Assembly: GCA_964500645.1 (NCBI GenBank)
Contig: CAZCOH010000055.1
Coordinates: 1 to 10,650 of the forward strand
Reading direction: 5' to 3'
Source of the DNA: CAYFIW01 sp964500645
GTDB taxonomy: Bacteria; Chloroflexota; Dehalococcoidia; Lucifugimonadales; UBA826
DNA: 10,650 bases
Every line of letters begins with the position of its first letter. Within the stretch, counting starts at the first letter, position 1. The translations under genes were made by a program, and so were the position numbers. Under the pieces are notes generated by a model, which did no database searches, was not told the DNA's origin, and was given only the letters and a program-made list of their open reading frames with translations. Positions 5,629 through 10,650 of this stretch are shown here, one piece after another.

Positions 5629-6490
5629 TTTGGCTACGGAGAAATTCCTCTATTTCGTGGACCATGTCGCTGCCAGTTGGCATTTCTTCTGAAGCTGTAA
5701 TAGATTCATCATATTGTGTTTCCAGTCGGGAAACGTAAGATTTCACGTCAGGTTGTTTTGCAATGGCTTTGGAGACTTCATCTTGGAACGCTTCGCCAGC
5801 TAAGCTTAGTTCAGTCATGTCTAAATCTAATTTAACAAGATTTTTTAGGCGTTCTAGTAGTGCATAGCTTGCTATAGGGTTTGGGGAGGTTTGGACGTAA
5901 TGTGGACAGTGACTCCAGATATTAGCATGTGGAAGTTCGCGCTTGGAGCAAGCGTCTGAAAAAGCTGAGTGTATGCCCGTGGGTCCTTGGTATCCAGAGT
6001 TCTGGATGCCAAGCCACTGGGCTTTTTTCCTCAACTCCTTGCTACTTGCTCGACCGGTGATTCGAACTTCCCTAGTGTGTGGTACTGCATCTAAAAGAGC
6101 TCCTAGGGATACAATGAGCTCAACTTGCGCCATGTCTGCCACCTGCAGGACTGCATCTGAAAAAGTGCGCCATTTCAGGTTTGGTTCAGTTCCCACATAT
6201 AAAAGTAATCCGTTGTCAGGATCGTTTTCAGGAATATAGCTATAAAACTCGTTACATGGCCATCTGATTATTCTTTCCTTTTGTCGGTTTACGCGAGTTT
6301 GTGGTCTGTTAACAGTAAAGTCATAGTAATCTTCCGGATCAATTTCAACGATTTTATTGGTTGGCAATTTACGAACCATGTATCGGATGGCGCGTGTCGC
6401 CGCCTCTGCGGCGTCTGGCCAACCCGCAAAAGCCACAACCATTGTTTTTAACTTATGTGTTGGAGCCTCGTGGATTATTAGGCCATTCAT
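5606..6490 (-). CDS. PAC2-family protein (proteasome assembly chaperone-like fold)
   Basis: A 294-residue cytosolic protein of the PAC2 family (COG2047-like). Typical segments run in order: AGWPDAAEAA (22-31), EIDPEDYYDFTVNRP (49-63), LLLYVGTEPNLKW (95-107), SLGALLDAVPHTR (128-140), GYQGPTGI (166-173) and PHYVQTSPNP (196-205). A helical tail then ends in PTGSDMVHEIEEFLRSQ (271-287), similar to the tail of actinobacterial relatives. Eukaryotic PAC2 helps assemble proteasome alpha-rings; the role of bacterial members is largely unsettled, and no proteasome gene is visible here. No C-terminal HbYX motif is seen (it ends PETP). The ATG start has GGAG 6 nt upstream. First gene of an apparent operon with the 136-aa protein and the hydrolase, driven by the promoter candidate at 6522-6550. 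It contains a 28-nt quasi-palindrome at 5986-6013. Confidence 0.9.
   Translation of the reverse strand: MNGLIIHEAPTHKLKTMVVAFAGWPDAAEAATRAIRYMVRKLPTNKIVEIDPEDYYDFTVNRPQTRVNRQKERIIRWPCNEFYSYIPENDPDNGLLLYVGTEPNLKWRTFSDAVLQVADMAQVELIVSLGALLDAVPHTREVRITGRASSKELRKKAQWLGIQNSGYQGPTGIHSAFSDACSKRELPHANIWSHCPHYVQTSPNPIASYALLERLKNLVKLDLDMTELSLAGEAFQDEVSKAIAKQPDVKSYVSRLETQYDESITASEEMPTGSDMVHEIEEFLRSQSGGPETP
5986..6013. repeat. 28-nt quasi-palindrome inside the PAC2 gene
   Basis: Arms CTTGGTATCCAGA (5986-5998) and TCTGGATGCCAAG (6001-6013) are reverse complements at 12 of 13 positions around a 2-nt centre. The single mismatch is a G-T type pair. It encodes LGIQNSGYQG, a conserved PAC2 segment. Confidence 0.85.
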
Positions 6491-6521
6491 TTAAAACTCC
6501 ATAAGGTTAGAATTGTGAAGG

Positions 6522-6550
6522 AGTGTACCATTTTGTACTAGATATTCCAA
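6522..6550 (-). promoter_or_regulatory. candidate promoter of the PAC2 operon
   Basis: On the minus strand TTGGAA (6545-6550) and TACACT (6522-6527) are separated by exactly 17 nt, each matching consensus at four of six positions. The predicted leader is about 25 nt and includes the GGAG ribosome binding site of the PAC2 gene. Confidence 0.42.
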
Positions 6551-6611
6551 CCAAAGATTTAATAATCACTTTATATTGTGGTTTTCGTGGAGGAAAAACA
6601 AATTCGATTCA

Positions 6612-6627
6612 GAAAATATATATTTTC
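6612..6627. repeat. 16-bp perfect AT palindrome in the divergent spacer
   Basis: GAAAATATATATTTTC is its own reverse complement. It lies about midway in the 230-bp spacer between the divergent PAC2 and enolase-superfamily genes, a usual place for a dimeric regulator site. Low sequence complexity makes chance more likely than for a mixed palindrome. The rest of the spacer holds the PAC2 promoter candidate, a weak TATTAT at 6672-6677 that might serve the dehydratase, and two GGAGGAAA stretches (near 6589 and 6686) not followed by a usable start. Confidence 0.4.
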
Positions 6628-6720
6628 GGTAAATATTCAGGCGGTCTCGTAGCGTTTACTTTGCAAGGTTGTATTATCGTTGCCTGGAGGAAATATTTAT
6701 AAAGATAAAGAGGTAAGGTG

Positions 6721-7848
6721 ATGCCTAAAATAACTTGCGTTGGATTTTATCGTGCTGTTGCGACTCAACGAACGACTTGGTATTTCGCTGAGTTTTTCGA
6801 TGAAGATGGATTTACAACTACGGTAGAGATCACTAAAGGTGATAAATCTGATGATGTGATTAGGATAACTTGTGCGATTTTAGAGAAATTAAAAGGGGTT
6901 GATCTTTTCTATGACACCGACTTGGAAAAATTACTCAATTTGCAAGCAATAGATGGGAGGTCGGTCGTAGCTGCGTCATTGAGCGCTATTCGATCAGCGA
7001 TATCACAGTTGGAGGCGATGCATTCAGAGGTTTCATTGTGTGAATATTTAGGGGGAACCTGGTCGCAACATATACCCTTATATGGAAATATAAATAGGCG
7101 ATTATTTTCAACGGACAGGACACCATCCGATTTTGCGGATGCGGCTGAGTCAGCCTTAAATAATGGGTTTACAACTATCAAATGCGCACCTTTTGATGAA
7201 GTGTTTTCTACTCAGACTTTCGATGAGCAAGTACTTTTTATGAAAAATGGTTTGGAGAGAATAAGAGAGATAAGATCAAGGTTGGGATTTGATGTGGGTT
7301 TGTTGATAGATTGCCACGCTAGGTTTAGTGAATTGTCAACGTATCGATTATTAGAGGAATTGGAACCTTTTTCAATTGACTGGCTTGAGGAACCCTTAGA
7401 CCCAAGCGATCATTCGGAAATTCTGATTCGTGTAGTTGATGAATCTAATATACCAATTGCCGGAGGGGAATCAGGATATGGAACTGATTATTATTCTACC
7501 CTGGTAAAGGATAGTTCTCTTAATATAATAATGCCAGATGTTAAGTACTGTGGTGGGGTGGCTGAGGCGTCTGTAATAGGGAACATAGCTGCCGAAAATG
7601 GCAAGGATTTTTCTATACATTGCCCTTCAGGTCCTGTTTCTCTTCATGCTTCGGGGCATAGCTCATTATCTGTTTGTGGATCTATGTTTTTAGAACATGC
7701 AGTAGATGAGGTACCCTGGAGAAAAAATATTATCGAACCTTGTGAGAATATATATAATGGTGAATTAAGGTTGGAGAACGAACCCGGAATTGGAATTGTG
7801 CTGAATCACGACATTGTCGAATCGATTTCAATGATGCGTATGTATTAA
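6721..7848 (+). CDS. enolase-superfamily sugar-acid dehydratase (mandelate racemase-type, galactonate dehydratase-like)
   Basis: A 375-residue cytosolic enzyme of the enolase superfamily, which abstracts a proton alpha to a carboxylate held by Mg2+. The N-terminal capping domain (about 1-120) and (beta/alpha)7-beta barrel are both present. Metal ligands are Asp197 (LLIDCHARF), Glu223 (DWLEEPLDP) and Glu250 (AGGESG). Lys154 is in TTIKCAPFD, and the Asp273 (MPDVKYCGG) plus His300 (SIHCPSGP) dyad is intact. His199, two residues after the first metal ligand, matches the DxH pattern of D-galactonate dehydratase-type enzymes and favours an acid-sugar dehydratase over a racemase or cycloisomerase; the substrate is unknown. 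ATG 6721 is preferred to the adjacent GTG 6718; AAAGAGGT ends 7 nt before it. It is a single gene, convergent with the M20 gene (10 nt between stops). No sugar transporter is in the window. Confidence 0.92.
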   Translation: MPKITCVGFYRAVATQRTTWYFAEFFDEDGFTTTVEITKGDKSDDVIRITCAILEKLKGVDLFYDTDLEKLLNLQAIDGRSVVAASLSAIRSAISQLEAMHSEVSLCEYLGGTWSQHIPLYGNINRRLFSTDRTPSDFADAAESALNNGFTTIKCAPFDEVFSTQTFDEQVLFMKNGLERIREIRSRLGFDVGLLIDCHARFSELSTYRLLEELEPFSIDWLEEPLDPSDHSEILIRVVDESNIPIAGGESGYGTDYYSTLVKDSSLNIIMPDVKYCGGVAEASVIGNIAAENGKDFSIHCPSGPVSLHASGHSSLSVCGSMFLEHAVDEVPWRKNIIEPCENIYNGELRLENEPGIGIVLNHDIVESISMMRMY

Positions 7849-7858
7849 ACTACTTTAA

Positions 7859-9217
7859 TTATTTCACTGCTAGAATGTCGTATGCTAAGTGCAACATTAT
7901 TTTTGCTCCGCTTACCAAACTTTTGATACCAATTGATTCGTCTGTTCCATGAGCTCTGCTTAGCATTGGATCATCATCAGGATGGGAGCCAGAGAATCCG
8001 TAGGTTGTTACCCCTAGAGGTCTGGTGAATCTAGAATCTGTGAACCCATTACTTATCGCTGGCACGAAATTTATATCTTCTCTCATCAAGGCGTTTTTTG
8101 TGGCTACTTCTATATTGTCCTTAAATGATGTTTCAAATTCAGAAGAGTTTGGGCGGGCCATGTAATCGATTTTGTATTCCGCTCCGTCAATTCCGTCGAG
8201 GATCGAGTCTAGTTCTTGTTTCAAATATTCTTCAGTTTGATGTGGCAAGGTTCTTACATCACAAGTTAGATTTATTTGTTCAGGTACGCTATTAGACTTG
8301 ATTCCGCCAGATACCATCGTTGGTGTAATGGTCATTCTGGAGAGAGCTTTTAACATAGAGGCAAATCTGGGATTTTTTTCTTCTTGCTCTTCAATTATTT
8401 CGTCTACGTTGCTAGGGGATGGCTGGTGTTCAATGGCAAATGTAGACAAATACTCAAATAAGCTGGTTGTGGTGTCTCTTTCAGGTTGGTAGTTTTCTAG
8501 TCTTTCTATCACCTTGTTTAAACTAAACATGGCGTTTTTTCCTTGCCATGGTACCGAAGCATGTGAACTGGATCCCTTTAAAGTTATTTCAACCTGAAGT
8601 CTTCCTTTTTCACCAATTCCTAGAATGTAGGTCAAGGATCCCGCTGCTTCAATTGGAGTTCCTCCCCCTTCGTTTACGGCGAACGGTGCTTGAAAAAGGT
8701 CTGGATGGTTCTTTACCAGCCACTCAAAACCGTATCTTCCGCCGTGTTCTTCGTCAGCTCCCGATATTAGACACAAACCATCTTTAAGTTTTACTCCATT
8801 TCTTTTTAATATTTGCATAGCCATTATTTGAGATGTCAAAAGGCCTTTGCAATCAGAAGCACCTCGGCCATATATTCTTCCGTCGTGTATTTCAGCCCCG
8901 AAAGGTGGATACGACCATTTATCTTCATCTTCTACAGGAACAACGTCAGTATGTGACATGAATATAAGACCAATATTTCCGGAAAGGCCGGGAAGCGTAC
9001 TTACTATGTTGCCCCGATTCGGGGCAGCTTCAAGAATTTGCGAATCGATGTCGTCTTTAGAAAGCCAATTACTGATATGTTGACATACTGGGGTCTCGTT
9101 ACCTGTTGGCATGAATCCGGTATTCACAGAAGGTATCTGGACCAGAGATTGCTCCAGTTCAATAAGTTCCGACTCAGCTTGATCCACTTGTTTTAACATA
9201 TCCTCTAATAATGTCAT
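7859..9217 (-). CDS. M20 family zinc metallopeptidase / amidohydrolase (ArgE/DapE/carboxypeptidase type)
   Basis: A 452-residue cytosolic di-zinc hydrolase of peptidase family M20, cleaving an amide bond in small peptides or N-acyl amino acids. The catalytic domain is split as usual by a dimerisation (lid) domain at about 203-320, which includes GSSSHASVPWQGKNA. Zinc ligands and catalytic residues are in place: His89 with Asp91 (SHTDVVPV), Asp122 bridging (GRGASDCKG), Glu156 general base and Glu157 ligand (GADEEHGG), Glu183 (VNEGGG) and His423 (RAHGTDE). No signal peptide. The sequence does not say whether it is a dipeptidase, carboxypeptidase or deacylase. ATG start with AAGGA 8 nt upstream. 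It lies 17 nt after the Nudix gene and is probably the last gene of the nadK operon. Confidence 0.93.
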   Translation of the reverse strand: MTLLEDMLKQVDQAESELIELEQSLVQIPSVNTGFMPTGNETPVCQHISNWLSKDDIDSQILEAAPNRGNIVSTLPGLSGNIGLIFMSHTDVVPVEDEDKWSYPPFGAEIHDGRIYGRGASDCKGLLTSQIMAMQILKRNGVKLKDGLCLISGADEEHGGRYGFEWLVKNHPDLFQAPFAVNEGGGTPIEAAGSLTYILGIGEKGRLQVEITLKGSSSHASVPWQGKNAMFSLNKVIERLENYQPERDTTTSLFEYLSTFAIEHQPSPSNVDEIIEEQEEKNPRFASMLKALSRMTITPTMVSGGIKSNSVPEQINLTCDVRTLPHQTEEYLKQELDSILDGIDGAEYKIDYMARPNSSEFETSFKDNIEVATKNALMREDINFVPAISNGFTDSRFTRPLGVTTYGFSGSHPDDDPMLSRAHGTDESIGIKSLVSGAKIMLHLAYDILAVK

Positions 9218-9234
9218 TCTTGTATCCTTAAAAG

Positions 9235-9774
9235 TTAAAATATTTCAAAAGCCATGAGTAGTATTGCTATGGTTTTTGCATCAGTGATCTCGCCGAATTT
9301 AATCAGTTTGTTTATTCGATTAATGGGGATTGATTCAACTTCTATATTTTCATCGTCATCTGCAGGGAGCCTATTCTCTTTTAGATCTGTTGCGATATAA
9401 CAGTACATATATTCATCAGTAAATCCAGGACTCGACCAGAATCCTCCAAGTAGCCTCAGGTTGTTTGAAGAATAACCAATTTCTTCTCTTAACTCTCTCA
9501 TCGCTGCTATGTCAGGTTCTTCTCCATCTTCAATTAAACCAGCAGGGACTTCTAATAAGTATTGCTTCGCGGGATGTCTGTATTGTCTGACCAAGAGAAC
9601 ATTTTTGTTATCGTCTATCGGAACTATTGCGACTGCAGGTTTATGTTCAACAATCTCTCTAACAGCTTTTTTGTTCGATTCAGTTTGTATAATATCTTTT
9701 CTGAGATTCAGGATTTTTCCTTCGTAAATCATCTCTGAATCGATGGTTTTGATTGGGGCTTTATCGTGATTCAT
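9235..9774 (-). CDS. Nudix hydrolase, ADP-ribose pyrophosphatase type
   Basis: A 179-residue cytosolic Nudix hydrolase. The Nudix box is perfect: Gly79, Glu85, Arg93-Glu94, Glu97-Glu98 and Gly100 follow the G-x5-E-x7-R-E-U-x-E-E-x-G-U pattern and bind Mg2+. The flanking VRQYRHP (62-68), EVPAG (75-79) and SPGFTDE (115-121) are the hallmarks of the ADP-ribose pyrophosphatase (NudF) subgroup, which splits ADP-ribose to AMP and ribose 5-phosphate. Length is slightly below that of E. coli NudF. No Shine-Dalgarno is seen before the ATG, which lies 6 nt after the nadK stop, so coupled translation is likely. Next to nadK it plausibly clears ADP-ribose from NAD breakdown; that link is inference. Confidence 0.93.
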   Translation of the reverse strand: MNHDKAPIKTIDSEMIYEGKILNLRKDIIQTESNKKAVREIVEHKPAVAIVPIDDNKNVLLVRQYRHPAKQYLLEVPAGLIEDGEEPDIAAMRELREEIGYSSNNLRLLGGFWSSPGFTDEYMYCYIATDLKENRLPADDDENIEVESIPINRINKLIKFGEITDAKTIAILLMAFEIF

Positions 9775-9780
9775 ATGTAA

Positions 9781-10650
9781 TTAATTGCCAGGGTTATTGG
9801 GAGGACGTTGGGATCTATAGGCGAGACCAAGTCTCAAATTCAAAGCAGAGTAAAAAAAGTCTGGTTGATGAGCCCTCAAAAATTTGGCAGTGTAAGGTCC
9901 TCTTTGAATCCTGATTTTCTCTCCAGGATTAAGTTGCGTATCTTTAAATCCGTCTGCACTTATTGATGCCTCGTATCCCGATGATGGCTCTATTTCTATG
10001 TAAGAATTAGGTTCTAGAATTAAGCCATCCCGAAGGCCTGTGTGAGGCGCAACTGGAAGCATCATCATCATTTTTGCTTCAGGAAAAACTATCGGGCCGC
10101 CTGCCGAGAGAGCGTATCCGGTACTGCCGGTAGCAGTAGAAACTATTACGGCGTCTGCCCTGTAGTTGGTGAGATGTACACCGTTAACAGAAGTTACAAG
10201 TTCTACTAGGCTTGATACACCACTGGTACCAATTGTCACGTCATTTAATGCATGGACGGAAAATCTAGTAGAGTCGGTGTTATCGGGTATTATGTCTGCA
10301 ACGAGCATCATTCTTTCCTCTACTCTTATGCTTCCCACACCAGTTTCAGTAAATTGAATGAATTCTGGAATGCGTTCTATTGCTTCATCTGGCCTGAGTT
10401 CAGCCATGAAACCGACCTTACCCATATTCACGCCTAAGACAGGTATGTTGTAAGCACTTACCGCTCTAATAGTACGTAAGATTGTTCCATCTCCGCCTAC
10501 AACGATTAGCAAAGAAGTTTCGTCTAAATCATCTGATTTTTTTACCAAATTTGCGGCCGAACAAATCCATGCTCTATCGTTGATATCTAGAGAGTCAACA
10601 AGATTTCTGGCCTCAATTTCAGTCTCTTTGAGTTGAGAATTGAAGATAAA
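9781..10650 (-). CDS. nadK: NAD kinase, 5' end beyond the window
   Basis: ATP-NAD kinase, making NADP from NAD in the cytosol. The 289 residues in the window are open to the right edge, so only a few N-terminal residues are missing. An in-frame TTG at 10546-10548 is not the start, because the frame continues upstream with family-like sequence (EARNLVDSLD, then WICSA). Counting from the first residue in the window, GGDGT is at 52-56, the ALND motif near 134-137 (usually NE/ND), NYRAD near 162-166 and the glycine-rich TATGSTGYALSAGGP at 172-186. APHTGLRDG and ISADGF follow. A run of four Met codons (CAT repeat at 10060-10071) precedes the PHTG motif. First visible gene of the nadK, Nudix, M20 operon. 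Confidence 0.96.
   Translation of the reverse strand, partial: FIFNSQLKETEIEARNLVDSLDINDRAWICSAANLVKKSDDLDETSLLIVVGGDGTILRTIRAVSAYNIPVLGVNMGKVGFMAELRPDEAIERIPEFIQFTETGVGSIRVEERMMLVADIIPDNTDSTRFSVHALNDVTIGTSGVSSLVELVTSVNGVHLTNYRADAVIVSTATGSTGYALSAGGPIVFPEAKMMMMLPVAPHTGLRDGLILEPNSYIEIEPSSGYEASISADGFKDTQLNPGEKIRIQRGPYTAKFLRAHQPDFFYSALNLRLGLAYRSQRPPNNPGN

Noticed and set aside
10546..10548. TTG as the start of nadK
   Set aside because: The frame stays open to the window edge with sequence resembling the NAD kinase N-terminus, so the true start is beyond 10650.
1..10650. CRISPR arrays, tRNA/rRNA genes, insertion sequences, toxin-antitoxin or phage defence genes
   Set aside because: Both strands and all spacers were read; no spaced repeats, cloverleaf-like sequences, transposase motifs or defence-type domains were found.

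Overview
The window is AT-rich bacterial chromosomal DNA with tightly packed housekeeping and catabolic genes. The standard code is used, with UAA, UAG and UGA all appearing as stops. No gene looks broken, and I saw no insertion sequence, tRNA, rRNA or CRISPR array. The set of a divergent CNNM/CorC-type membrane protein, a solitary glmU, an SDR oxidoreductase, a bacterial PAC2-family protein and an enolase-superfamily acid-sugar dehydratase suggests a marine Chloroflexota genome such as SAR202 (Dehalococcoidia-related). SAR202 is known for expanded enolase-superfamily and dehydrogenase repertoires. This placement is inferred from gene content and would need a marker gene to confirm.

Layout, left to right. 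(1) Minus strand 1-3000: glmU (UDP-GlcNAc synthesis), then an AT-rich spacer with an operator-like palindrome, a possible 60-codon small gene, and a CBS-domain CNNM/CorC-type membrane protein. (2) 3112-4281: a classical SDR dehydrogenase (minus) divergent from a small SH3/KOW-like protein of 83-86 residues (plus). The plus-strand gene has a near-ideal promoter (TTGACA, 17-nt spacer, TAAAAT). A perfect 8+8 bp palindrome with the core GAAC-N4-GTTC, the core of the Gram-positive SOS (LexA) box, lies over its -35 and spacer. (3) Minus strand 4301-6490: an apparent three-gene operon, PAC2-family protein, then an unrecognised 136-residue protein, then an alpha/beta hydrolase, with overlapping or nearly abutting reading frames. 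(4) 6721-7848, plus strand: an enolase-superfamily dehydratase, divergent from the PAC2 operon across 230 bp that holds a promoter candidate and a 16-bp AT palindrome. (5) Minus strand 7859 to the window edge: nadK (5' end outside the window), a Nudix ADP-ribose pyrophosphatase and an M20 metallopeptidase, separated by 6 and 17 nt and probably one operon. Two of the three genes concern NAD(P) and ADP-ribose turnover.

The observations most worth a second look are the LexA-like operator controlling an unassigned SH3-like small protein, the two long inverted repeats buried inside conserved coding sequence (13+13 bp perfect in the hydrolase, 13+13 bp with one mismatch in PAC2), the uncharacterised PAC2 / 136-residue / hydrolase cluster, and the divergent membrane domain of the CNNM-like protein. 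I do not see a complete new defence or mobile system here.
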